Source: Linanthus parryae (taxonomy: Eukaryota; Streptophyta; Magnoliopsida; Ericales; Polemoniaceae). From it: DNA of 64,000 nt. The stretch covers positions 14,952,001 through 15,016,000 of the forward strand of contig JALGPY010000007.1 in the NCBI GenBank assembly GCA_023055425.1, in the 5' to 3' direction. Positions 45,359 to 56,365 of this stretch are shown one piece after another; the first letter of the stretch is position 1, and the number at the start of each line of letters is the position of its first letter. The notes under the pieces are model-generated. The model searched no databases. It was not told where the DNA came from and saw only the letters and a list, made by a program, of their open reading frames with translations. The position numbers and the translations under genes were made by a program.

Positions 45359-45781
45359 ATTTCCTAGTGATATAGTTTCTTCGACCTATTTTAATAGTTT
45401 TTTTCGAGAATACCAAATTTAATAGTTAAGTTTGTCTTTTTTTTGAAAGTACTTAAGTTTGTCTTTTTATATCATTTTGACTAAATTGAATTTCCTCAAA
45501 AAAAAAAAAAAAAATCTTAATTGTACAGTAAAAAAAAAGACTTATTAATATTGGAAATTGTCATATCCTCTGTAGCAGGAACTTAATCGATCATTTGAAT
45601 GTTCAAAAAAAATAATTGTCAAAAGACGCGACAATACTTTTTTTTGAAGAAATTATTGAATCTATAATAAGGCATCTTGCCCATAAGTAACGAACCAATA
45701 CATCTGTGGCCTAAATGGGCTTTTATAACATCAAGTAGCAAGAGAGGCTCCGTAGGTTTCGGAGGTGAAAAAACCCTAAGC

Positions 45782-46500
45782 ATGGAGACAGAAGAGACAG
45801 CGATGGCGAAGTTCGACCCCCTAATGCTTCCAGCGAAGGAAGTGTTAGAAGTAGATTTTGACGGCGATTTCTGCATGAATGCAGATGAAGGATTTGAATG
45901 GTGTCTCATAGGCAGATTCTTGACGGGAAGCGAAGTAGATCCCAGATCGATGAAGACTTTCTTCCGAAGATCTGGACAAAGGGAGATCAGGTAAATTACT
46001 TTGCGTTAGTAGGAATACGTTTTTGTTCAAATTCCCACATAAAGCGTTACTAGATCGGGTGGCTTCGGGAGGTCCTTGGGTGTATGATGGGGCTATGCTG
46101 ATGCTAAAACCCCGGAGATTAGGGGATGAGACTAATAACCCTACGTTTGAGACGATGGACGTTTGGGTTCAAGTCCACCATCTCCCAGTAAATCTCACGA
46201 CGGAGGAGACTGGACGAAAAGCAGTGCAGAATCTAGGTGTGGTTATGGATTCAGATTCACGAGTGGACAGTGAAGGCTTGGGGAATTTCACAGAATGCCA
46301 ATATTCGAATCACTACCTCGAGGGGTTTATGTGAATATAAAGAAGGAACGAGTGTGGCTCGATTTCATATACGAGTGAATACCAAAAATCTGCAAGTGGT
46401 GCGGATATTTGGACCACGACAGTCGTAATTGTGATCAGATTAAGGAAGGAGAAGAACTGAATTGTGAAGAAGGTTATTGGGAATGGATGCTATTCCTCCC
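45782..46500 (+). pseudogene. LINE ORF1 (DUF4283 and CCHC knuckle), frameshifted
   Basis: The first frame has W-C-L-I-G-R-F-L-T-G (DUF4283 start). A second frame from 46023 has G-G-P-W-V-Y-D and W-V-Q-V-H-H-L-P. A third gives a CCHC knuckle (C-K-W-C-G-Y-L-D-H-D-S-R-N-C) near 46390-46430. These are the usual parts of plant LINE ORF1, a nucleic-acid-binding protein. A C run at about 46497-46510 follows the knuckle region. Confidence 0.8.
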
Positions 46501-46510
46501 CCCCCCCCCC

Positions 46511-47379
46511 CGAATAAAGGGAAGAGTGCACAAAACACAATAGCAACGATACGAAAAATAGAGAATGGAGACAGGCGAAGATGGTAAGAGGACAAAGGGG
46601 GTGCCGAGAGAACAAGCTAATAAGGAGAGGGAAGAGATTGCAGCAGTGGAGAAGGAAACTTAAAGGGAGATACCAAAAGCCTCTTAAGTGGTTATGGAGG
46701 AAGAGTTGTCTGGAGAAGAAGTAATACCAACTGAACTGGGGAAGGGTTCAGAAACATCAGTATACCACAATGAAGTCTATGTGGAAGAAGTACAACACCA
46801 GAACATGAGACAGTAGCAGAGGAAGATGTTTGTAGTTGATAAAGGGGGGACTCCACAAATGAAATGTCAGAAGAAGAGCATAATGGAATTAATGAAAATG
46901 GGAAAAAAGTAAAGAGGATGGGGCCACAAATGAAAGGAACGAACACAAAAGTTTTAGGGAACAAGAGGTCAGTGAGCATATGGGGAAGGCTGTGAATGAG
47001 AACAGAAGTGCAGGGGGGGGGGGGCAGCAATGATTAGTACTTTTGAAACCTCTATGAGAATTTCAAATCTACTGGAGATTCAGACCTCAAACACAAGAAA
47101 GTTGGGACAAAAAGGCAACTGGAAGGAAAGCGGCGAAACATGCAGTGAAAATAGCCGCTGACAAAGTACCGATGTCACCAAAAAGAAAAGTGGGGAACAA
47201 TTTCAACTTTAGCCCTCCTCGAGCACATGAGGAGAGCTCTAAGGTGGAAATAAAAGTCGGACCGTGAGTCTGGAGAAGAAGCTGATAGCGGCAATGAAGT
47301 CAAAAAACAACAAGGATGAAAGCTCCTCAAAACCAAATGCAACAACGACGGCGCCTGATGTGCAGGGCCGCCAAGCACA
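46511..47379 (+). other. LINE inter-domain stretch, degenerate
   Basis: Purine-rich sequence between the CCHC knuckle and ORF2, probably the unstructured C-terminal part of ORF1, with many stops. A G run is at about 47018-47027. Confidence 0.5.
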
Positions 47380-50300
47380 ATGAGTCTTCTAAGTTGGAAG
47401 GTGCGAGGGTTGGGGAAACCTCGCGCGGTCCGAGCCGTAAAGGAGCAAGTGAGACTCCTATCCCCGAACATTGTCTTCTTGATGGAGACTAAACTCTCAC
47501 AATGAGAGATGGAGAAAGTCAAGGATAAGGTGGGGTATGCAAACGGTATTTATAGAGGAGAAATTGAGAGAAGAGGCGGTTTAGCCCTACTTTGGGATGC
47601 CAAAGTAAAAGTTAGCATCACCAAATTCTCGCAGTTCCGCATGGATGCCTTAGTTGAAGAAGAAGATGGTTTCGTATGGAAGTTGACGGGCTTTTACGGG
47701 GATCCGGATAAGGAGCAAAGGCACAACTCGTGGGAGCTGCTATTGAGATTTGCTCCCCAACAAGGTATGGCTTGGTGTATATGCGGTGATTTTAATGCAA
47801 TTATGGTGGTAGATTTGATTGTTATAGCCAATTGAACGCATTTAACGAGGTTATTCAAGACTTTGACCTTCTAAATCTTGGATATGCAGGTCCAAAATTT
47901 ACGTGGACAAATAATCAGGTGGATGAGGCAAACATAAAACAGCTCCTACATAGAGTTATAGAAAATGTAGAGTGGGTGGATAAATTCCGAGGGACGAAGG
48001 TGACCCATCATGTGGGGATGCGATCCGATCATAAACCAATCCAGTTAGAGTGGGCAACAAACCAGGGATGAAGAAGACAAAGAATATTTCACTATGAAAA
48101 TATGTGGAGCACTCACAGACAGTTTAAAGAAATAATAGGGGAGGCCTGGACGAAGGAAAATCAAATGAACCTTGGCCAAAAGTTGCGAGGGGCCGCAAGG
48201 AGATGCCAGCGCTGGAACAAAGAAGTTTTTGGCTCAGTCAAAAATCTGACCAGTTTGCTGAGGGAAAGGAAAGCGTATCTGGAAGAGAAAAGACAGACAA
48301 GTCAAGTGAAAAAAGAAATTGACGCACTTTCAAAGAAGTATCATGATTTGTTGTGGAAAGAGGAGATAATGTGGAACAAAGGGCAAAAACGGAATGGCTA
48401 AAGAAAGGGGACATGAATACAAAATTCTTTCACATAAGAGCTATAGTTTGGAGAGCCAGAAACTACTTTAGAGGCATAGAAAGAGAGGATGGGACTTGTA
48501 CAAACAAAGAAGAGGAGGTCATGCATGCCTAGAGAGGCACTTCCAGCACCTCTATAATTCTCAAAAGTCTTATTTAGAAGAGATTGACGGGTTTCTTTGG
48601 GAGCAACAAGGAAGATTAACAAGGGAGGAGGGGGAAGCCCTTGAGAAGATGTACACAAAAGAAGAGATAAAATATGCTCTTTTCTAAATGGACCCCGATA
48701 AGACTCTTGAAAGAGACGGATTCACTGCAGGTTTCTACCAAAAGGTATTGGGATATAGTTTGTGAAGAAACAACTAAAGTGTTCTTGAAACTTCTAAATG
48801 ATGGGGAGGAATTGGGAGATTTTAATAGGACCATTCTAGCAATTATCCCTAAAACCAAACAGCCACGAAAACAAGTGGACTTTCGACCTATAAGTTTGTG
48901 TTCCGTCATCTACAAGATTGTGGCTAAATCAATAGCTAATAGGCTTAAAATGGCGCTTTCCAGCCTTATTAGCGAAAACCAAAGCGCGATTGTCTCGGGG
49001 AGATACATACTGATAATGTTATCATGGTCTTCGAGGTGATACATACTATCAAAACGAGAAAAACGAGGAAGACATGCGATTTGGCCCTGAAAGTTGATAT
49101 GGCTAAGGCCTACGACAGGGTTGAGAGGAATTTTCTTACGAGGGTCATCTCCCATTTGGGTTTCGGCACTAAATTCCAAGACCTAGTTACGCGTTGTGTT
49201 TCTACGGTTTGTTATGAATTCATTCGTGATGGTGAAATTATTGGGAGAGTTGTCCATGAGAGGGGTCTAAGACAGGGGTGCCCCCTATCCCCATATTTGT
49301 TTGTTTTGTGTGGTGAGATGTCGTCGAGGGCTGTCACGCAAGCGGTGGATGATGAACGTATTAAGGCCATGACAGCCTCTCGGGGAGGACCAGTGGTCTC
49401 CCATTTGTTTTTTTGCTGACGATTGTATGTTTTTCCTACATGCTACAACAACGGTGATTACAAAATTACAAAAAATAATTGAGGCTTATAGTAAAGTATC
49501 CGGGAAGGCGATTAACGCGTCCAAGTCAGCGATGGTATTCTCTTTAAATGTGCCAATGGGAGTAAATGAGGAGATAAAGCAGTGTTGTGGAATCCCTGAA
49601 ACAGACTATCACAATAAGTATCTGGGCCTTCCCACAACAATAGGGTAGCAAAAGCCGATTACTTTTTCCTATATCATGGACAGAATTATAAGCAGTCTAA
49701 GGGGATGGAAAGAAAAAGTTGTCAGTAGGGGGAAAGAAATTATGATTAAAGCGGTGGCAAATGCAGTCCCTTGTTACACTATGTCATGCTTCAAATTACC
49801 AAATGGAATTTGCGACAAGATAGAAGCAAAAATTAGAAAATTTTGGTGGAGCAATAATCAGAAAGAAATAGGAATAGCATGGGTCCAGCGGGGGAAAATC
49901 CAAGATCTTTATGAACAAGGAGGGCTAGCTATGCGGGATTTCAGAGTTTTCAACCAAGCCATGCTGGCAAAGCAAGCTTGGCGCATCCAGCAGAACTAGG
50001 ACTCACTGATGAGTAAGGTAACTAAAGAAAAATATTTTAAGAACACATATTTCTGGAATGCAGCAGAAGTGCTACTCACCTAGTTTTGCTTGGAGAAGTA
50101 TACTCCGTGGAAGAAAGTTACTGAAACGGGAAACGCGGTGGCAAGTTGGGGATGGCAGAAGCATCAAGATGAGGGATCCATGGCTACCAAGAGGGCACAC
50201 TTTCAAAGTTATGTTAAGAGAAAATGAGCTTGAAAAACTTACGGTTGCAGATTTCATAAATAGTGAACAAAAATGCTGGAACATCGAAAAATTGAGACGT

Positions 50301-50426
50301 TACCTGAGTGATTACAATGTTGAGGAAATCAGCGGCCTGAGATTACCCCCAAAACCCGAACCGGATCGGAAGAGGTTGCACTACACTGACACATGGGACT
50401 ATACTGTGAAATTTGGGTACAGAGCT
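47380..50426 (+). pseudogene. LINE ORF2 (endonuclease, RT), frameshifted
   Basis: The start M-S-L-L-S-W-K-V-R-G-L-G is the canonical endonuclease N-terminus, with M-E-T-K after it, then a TGA near 47503. C-G-D-F-N-A-I, F-T-W-T-N-N and S-D-H-K-P complete the endonuclease. RT motifs follow: V-D-M-A-K-A-Y-D-R-V, R-G-L-R-Q-G-C-P-L-S-P-Y, and the F-A-D-D box, which is out of frame because of a T7 run (49408-49414). The thumb has W-W-S-N-N-Q. The last frame (50058-50426) ends in K-F-G-Y-R-A directly at the Athila LTR. Confidence 0.87.
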
Positions 50427-52036
50427 TGATGCGCAAAGTAACGTGCTGTTCGCAAGTATACGAATCTTGTAATACCGGGTGTAATTAAACTCGGGTGATC
50501 GTTCCCACGAGGACTGTTTCGGGTTTTTCGAGAAATCAGTTTAATCTTGCAGAGTGTAAAAGGAGTAGTAGTTTAGGATTGTGATTAACTATAACTATAA
50601 CTAAAAGTAAACAAATAAAACGCAAATATTTTTTTGTGACGTTTTTCTGAAAATCTTGAAAGTTGTAAATCTAGGGTTTGGAATACTAGGTCCCAGGATC
50701 CCCTAGGGTTTCTTCAGAATTATGTTCTTTGGTTTGATATGAAAACACTCAGCAGTTTTAATTATCCGTGCCACGTACCGATTGTGCAGTAACCTTTCAG
50801 ATTCCACACGCTGTCACGATCCTGCAGACTTTCGGGTTCCTGTTAAGCTGCCTAAGTCTGCAGTCTCATTCTAAGTCTGCTAGGGTTTCTAACCTGTCCA
50901 GATGGCCCGGGTCAAATTCTCTAACAGTTGGTCTATACGTTTTGGCTAGCCCTATCTCCCTTTCTCTGGTCGGTCTATCAGGGTAAGGTACTAAATCCTG
51001 TCTTTTCTTCCTAACCCTAAACTGACGTTTTCACCTACAGGCTCGGGTCTATAACAATTCTGGTTCGCGACTCCGATCATGCATAAACAGATATAATCAA
51101 GGACAGAATAACTGATAATACTGCTGAATTAAGATAACGTAATCATGAATTCATACTCAAACTGCAGAACAATGTCTGAAAACGAAACCCTAGGTTCACC
51201 GAGAACCTAGGTAAAAGGTTTAGCTACTAAACGACATAACTAATTAACAACGTTTCTGAATATAAAAGAGAGAATAAGATCAAACTAAGTCTTCGGATCT
51301 GGATGAGTGCTTCCGTGCTCTCCCGGGATGCTCAGACTTGTCCTTGGATGAATTGTCTTGTGTGCTGTGTCTTCAAAACGAGTCTGGACGAGTCTTTATA
51401 TAGTGATGGCGAAGTTTCTGGAACTTGTCTTTATTTACGAAACTGCCACTGCCCGAAACCGCCTCAATTTTTGTGCTGTCTGCGTATAATACGCAGCCTG
51501 CTGCGTATAATACGCAGACATGGTCTTCTCCTGTGCTGTTTTCTTCACTTGTTGCTTGCTGTCTGCGTATAATACGCAGGCCCTGCGTATAATACGCAGA
51601 CAGGGACCCTTCTGTGCCTCCAACTTCTTCTTTCTGCGTATTTTCTCCCCCTGGCTGCGTATAATACGCAGGGGGCTGCGTATAATACGCAGACAGGGGA
51701 GAAAATTGTCCAAAATCCCCTCTCCCTCCTTGCTGCCTGCGTATTATACGCAGACAGCAAGGCAGGATGCTCTTTTCTGCCTCTGTTTGCCTCCTGCTGC
51801 ATTCCCGATCCATTCCTGCTGCATTCCCGGGCCCTGTTCCTGCATAGACAACATGAACACACCCGCGATCATATCCAATAAAAGTACGGAAAATGCAGAA
51901 ATTTATAAAGAGCAAATAACTGTCTCGTTCCTAAAACCGAGGCTGTCCGAGGGTGAAAATTGGCTGAAACGTGATTTTCCGGCACAAACGCACCAAAACC
52001 GAGCTATAAGATAACCCCTATTTGGGCGTTATCGAA
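50427..52036 (-). repeat. 3' LTR of the Athila-type element
   Basis: The first ~830 bp match 63170-64000 almost perfectly. The inner end is inferred from the polypurine-tract-like motif at 52038-52050, giving about 1.6 kb; it cannot be checked against the other LTR, which leaves the window. Seven copies of the inverted repeat CTGCGTATAATACGCAG lie at 51480-51753. Confidence 0.75.
51480..51753. repeat. Array of 17-nt inverted repeats within the Athila LTR
   Basis: CTGCGTATAATACGCAG (8-bp arms, one central base) occurs at 51480, 51501, 51563, 51583, 51655 and 51676, and with the central base complemented at 51737. Most are in closely spaced pairs. A half copy is near 51634. Each unit can form a short hairpin on either strand. 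Confidence 0.93.
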
Positions 52037-52037
52037 T

Positions 52038-52050
52038 ACCCCCGCACTAA
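52038..52050 (-). other. Polypurine-tract-like motif next to the 3' LTR
   Basis: Minus strand TTAGTGCGGGGGT. The position just inside the presumed LTR suits the plus-strand primer site. A stem ATTGCTCG/CGAGCAAT lies directly inside it (around 52051-52071). Similar motifs recur at 52962, 53886 and 55992. Confidence 0.5.
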
Positions 52051-53912
52051 ATATTGCTCGTCCCGAGCAATCCCCTTGCATACCAACCTGCTTGCATACC
52101 TCTCGGTTTTTGCAAAACCGACCATGTCGTGCATACACTACCTTTGCATACTCCCTGCAATTGCATACTCTTTCGACCTGAAACGTATAACCATACGACT
52201 CGATAGAAAGACTGACTTAGACAGAATATACACAGACTCAATACACACGACTCAAAAGTACTAAACAATTTATTTTTGGTGAGATTGGGCAATCTCAAAA
52301 ACATAACCGAGTGTCCTCAAAACCTCAACCTTTTTCCAGAAAATACTTCCCTGCAATCGATCGGTAAGTCTGAACAGATTTCTTTGGTGGAGTTAAGCAC
52401 TGGACCCGAGTATTGTTACTTTTGCTATCAACCTGAACGAATCCCTAGTTAACCGACCATCCGAGCTATTTCCGAATCAAGGTTCTAAATCTAACAGGTA
52501 GGATATATATATATATATGTGTAAAGGTACGGCATGATCCTACTCGTTATGACATTCTCACAATTTCCCCAAACTCACACCCCTCACCGAGTTCCCGAAA
52601 AACTGCCCGAAACACCTAAGTTCCTGCCATATCAATCTTCCTGTCCCCCGGTGTGTCTTCGCCGTTTTCGCGGCCACAAATGTGAAGCGGTGTAACTTGT
52701 CTTGAAAATTGTGCTACTCACTCAGCTTTTTGACTCAATAACATAAACAACATAAATAACTGAAACACTGCAAAACTAGATAATTTTCTCTTCCTTTTTT
52801 TTCTTTTTTTTTCTGATTTTTTTTTTGATTTTTTTATATATAATAACAATAAGACTCTATATACACATAAATACACGAATAACAATAAATAAACTGACTA
52901 AAGCTGAGTGAGTAAAAATAAACTGTCGTCGTGGAGTATGAAAGATGTCCTCTTATGGAATACCCCCACACTAATCCTGAAGCGCTGATCCTGTAGTCGG
53001 AATAATACTGTGCAGTCCCACCGAACCTCCTCATCACCAAAGATGTAGAAAACCGGCACAACCACCAATTAACCTCACAACCCCCGGACCCCATTGTGTG
53101 CGGAAAGATGTCTCGCACCGCGACTAACTCCTCCTGTGGTCACTATGTAATGCAGTGATCCACCTCCGCAAATTAATGCACTGTCGCCTCTCACTCACCC
53201 TGTCCTTCCCTCCAAAAATGTGTCAATGTCAAAACTGTCCAAAACTGATATGCCATGAAGTGCTCTCATCTAAAACCCTCCCCAACTCACTCCCTCCGTC
53301 ATAACTCGTTGAATAGCCAACTAACGACTGATGAAGGTCTCAAAGAAGGCTTCCTAGGCTAAGGTGGGTGAGAATAAAAGGGGTAAATGGCTTCAATCGG
53401 GTTTACTATTTGGACCTAGGGGTAAGAAACAGGACGTGAGGCCCCTTGATAGCCAGTCACTCCACCGAAAGATGCGATGACCGTGACGGCGCCCGTGGGC
53501 GGGTTGTCGACTACCTAGATGACGGCGGTGTGGCAACTAGTCGGATCCTTAGCTCAGGTGATAACTACTTGCGGTTTCCAAGGGTCACTGACTCTCACCT
53601 ATCTACTATACCTCGGTGCAAGCTTTCTTTTCTGTCAAAGGATTTAACCTCGATTTCTTCCCAGTTTCTGTTATCTCGATTGCCCTTTCTCAAATTTTCT
53701 GATTTTTTTTTTTTTTTTTTTTGGATTTTCTGAAAATTTTCGATTTTTTTTTATACACAATGCAAGGTCAGAATGATGTGGTGGTTTGACTCAAAAAAAG
53801 AAAATATGCTGACTCAAAAAATAAAATAAAAACTGCAAATAAATATGAAAAAACGTGCAGACCGGGTTATGCAGACACGACTCCCACCCCCACACTAAGA
53901 GGTGGCATGCCC
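52051..53912. other. Athila 3' non-coding region
   Basis: No coding region recognised. It contains long A/T runs (near 52795-52860 and 53702-53755 on the plus strand) and two further polypurine-like motifs at 52962-52974 and 53886-53898. Confidence 0.6.
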
Positions 53913-55547
53913 TCATGGCACTGACTCGTCTGGAATATACGGCGGGTCTGACCCGGTCTCGGACGAACCGGACATGCTGCTGGGTGAGCTGCTGGTCTGC
54001 CTGAATCTGGCACTACTAGACTGTCGTGGGTGCGAGCTCGACGACTGGCGTGACCGTGAGCTCGATGACTGTCGGGACTGTGTCCGGGATCCTGACCGAC
54101 TGCTAGGCGGGTGTGGAACCGGCTCTGTGGCATGCTCACTCGAGCTCGCCTCGTCCGACCAGCTGGTAGTGTAGTCACTGGAATAGGAGGGAGGGAAAAT
54201 GATAGGCAATGGCACCTCTCGGCCCGCATGGCGGGCTGCCTCTCGCTGCTCCTCTCAGAGTGCAGTAATAGTGTCGCCATGGTCTTTGGCTATCTTCTTC
54301 GTGGTCTTTTTGAGGTGCTTTAGGTATCGGAAAACTTTCCCTATCTTGTTAAGCACCTTCTCACCTAAAGACGCCTGGCCAGCACGGCATCCCTCAAGTC
54401 ACTCCTCAACTCGGGCCAACCTACGGTTAATGACCGAAAGTGGCGGTGGACCGGTCGTACCTCTCGTACTAGGTCTAGCTCTCTGACTCGGCCCAGCTCT
54501 CTGGCTCGGCTCCCCGTGGTCATGGGTGGACTGAGAATGCCTAAGTGTAGACGCTCCCGTCCCCCGAGTAGGTCTATCCTGGTTCGATCGCCTCCTAGGG
54601 GCAGGGGAAGGGGCAGGGGCAGACTCGTCCTCCTCCATAGGGTCTGCATCAAGGTCTATGACTGGGTCATTCGGTCCCGGACCTCCCCCTCTAATCTTCC
54701 TATAGGCCTTAAGAAGCGGAGGCATCCAGTCACCCCCGTGCTCTGAGATGGGAATCTGATAAATACGAGCCAGTTGGATAATCAGGTTGCTATACCCGAG
54801 TCCCTTCCGGCTCGCTGTGACGTTCCTCTCCTGAATATAGGCCCAAGTGAGCTGGGCTATATCAATCCGTCTACTCATCATCAGACAGTACACTATGACG
54901 GTCGACTCATTCTCGAGGTAGGTAAAGTGTTGGATCCCCACAATGCGGTTCACCACCCAGTCGGCCCACCATTTGGCAGGTTTGCACAAAAATCCCGAGT
55001 GCAGTTTCAGCCCCACGTTTCCTTCCTCCTCAAAGTGGGCCCCCGCGGCTCCACCTGTCAGTACCCCCAAAATTTCCCCAGCTGAAGGAGGGTTACTCAT
55101 AGCTAACTGGTATGCACACGACTCTTGGGATGGTGGAATCCCGTAAGCCTGTCTAATAGAGTCGGGGGTCAGCAGGATATAGTCACGACGACAATAGACC
55201 CACCTCACGTTAGTGTTTTCGGCATCGCCAGCAAGCTTAAGGTTGCAAAAGAACTCCCCAGTTAGTGTGGAACTAGACGCACCCTCAAATCCAGCTAGTG
55301 AAGTGCCAAAAATGTCTGCTCGACTGGCAAAATTCACCATCTGAATCGGCATCCTATCATCATCTACTTAGAAACGGTGGTCCTTAGCCAACCTATAGTT
55401 CCGCTTTTTACCGGTCAGATAATAGACATGGGCCTGGTGGGTGACAAACCGGTAACTGTCATAGTAATGCGGCGTGATGTCGCTGACAGGGATATCAATT
55501 GGCTCATGCCTACGGTTCGGGTCTATGACAGGTTTGACTAAAGCCAT
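53913..55547 (-). pseudogene. Athila env-like third ORF, with three in-frame stops
   Basis: From the ATG at 55547 one frame runs 544 codons to 53913 but has stops at 55370, 54401 and 54257. The middle part (W-V-Y-C-R-R-D-Y-I-L-L-T-P-D-S-I-R-Q-A-Y-G-I-P) matches the plant-transposon domain of the third ORF that follows integrase in Athila elements. The end is a lysine-rich helix and then a serine/arginine/glutamine-rich tail. The product is called env-like because of its position; no signal peptide or membrane segment is evident. Described only; it is not functional as it stands. Confidence 0.8.
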
Positions 55548-55577
55548 GACAAATATGCAAAAAACGAGCAGAAACAG

Positions 55578-55672
55578 AAATCTAGAGTACGTGCGCGTGA
55601 AATAGTGCGTCTCAGCAAATAATCCCCCTAAAATCTAGAGTACGTGCGCGTGAAATAGTGCGTCTTCAGAAA
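55578..55672. repeat. 53-bp direct duplication
   Basis: The unit beginning aaatctagagtacgtgcgcg occurs at 55578 and 55631, separated by 53 bp, almost identical over about 45 bases. Confidence 0.88.
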
Positions 55673-55764
55673 TAATGACCCGGCTACGGGTCGTGCTAAA
55701 AAGTGAAAAATTAAAGAGAGAGTAGAAAGTTGGACCTTCCCACAAAGGGGGTGAAGTGCAGAAT

Positions 55765-55850
55765 CCGGCAAGGTTATCGCCGGAAAATTCGCCGCGAATC
55801 GCCGGAAAATTCGCCGCGAATCGCCGGAAAATTCGCCGGAAAAGTCGACT
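55765..55850. repeat. 22-bp minisatellite
   Basis: The unit cgccggaaaattcgccgcgaat is repeated about three times, with a shortened last copy. It is rich in CpG. Confidence 0.88.
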
Positions 55851-56031
55851 TCGCCGGAATGAAATTCCGGGCACACCCACACGTAGCTTTCTTCCTCCTC
55901 TTCAACGTTCCCTTCTGCGAAATTTTCCGGTTTTGCTTCAAACTCAACAAATCTGGGATTTTTCCTCAAGAACACCCTTCACTTTCCTTCCACCCCCACA
56001 CTAGCTCAGTTGGAATTTCTGTAAACCGAGA

Positions 56032-56241
56032 GTAGTTCCGTGCTCCTTGCGACGAGGGGATTCCAAAAATGCCTTCGATTTTTGATTCCGGGTACTTTTG
56101 AAAAATTGGAGTGTTGGTGCTAGAGAGGAATGGAGGTAGTTCCGTGCTCCTTGCGACGAGGGGATTCCAAAAATGCCTTCGATTTTTGATTCCGGGTACT
56201 TTTGAAAAATTGGAGTGTTGGTGCTAGAGAGGAATGGAGGT
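56032..56241. repeat. 104-bp tandem duplication
   Basis: The unit beginning gtagttccgtgctccttgcg occurs at 56032 and 56136 with essentially no differences, so it is very recent. Confidence 0.93.
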
Positions 56242-56365
56242 AGAAAGAAAAAGCTTCAAGCCAACAATGGCTTCCCCATGGCCGGACCCCCCCCCCCTTA
56301 TAAACCCTAAGTGTCAAAATGATAAAAATGCCCCTGGCTTAAAATGGTCAAAAAGCTGCTTATTT

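Larger units (their letters stand above)
43344..45833. repeat. Duplicated segment, copy B
   Basis: Collinear with copy A (37485-39861). It differs by substitutions, a poly-C/poly-T run near 44142-44179, a TTTG microsatellite near 44466-44495, and small indels. It lacks the Copia insertion found in copy A, showing that the LINE was inserted before the duplication and the Copia after. Confidence 0.92.
45782..50426 (+). mobile_element. LINE (L1-type), degenerate, interrupted by the Athila element
   Basis: ORF1 begins at 45782 and ORF2 at 47380. The order is DUF4283, CCHC knuckle, then endonuclease, RT and the start of the RT-associated region. The reading stops at 50426 because the Athila LTR is inserted there; the 3' end must lie beyond the window. 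Multiple stops and frameshifts make it inactive. A copy of its beginning is at 39810. Confidence 0.88.

Noticed and set aside
45153..45375. Short plus-strand frames upstream of the LINE
   Set aside because: They lie inside the GGGTAAAAGACACT-type MITE, which is non-coding in its other copies.
51373..51915. A 180-codon minus-strand frame with repeated Y-Y-T-Q and L-R-I-I-R words
   Set aside because: The words are translations of the 17-nt inverted repeats within the LTR.
53446..53733. 95-codon plus-strand frame in the Athila 3' region
   Set aside because: Wrong strand for the element, ends in a poly-T run, and no recognised motif.
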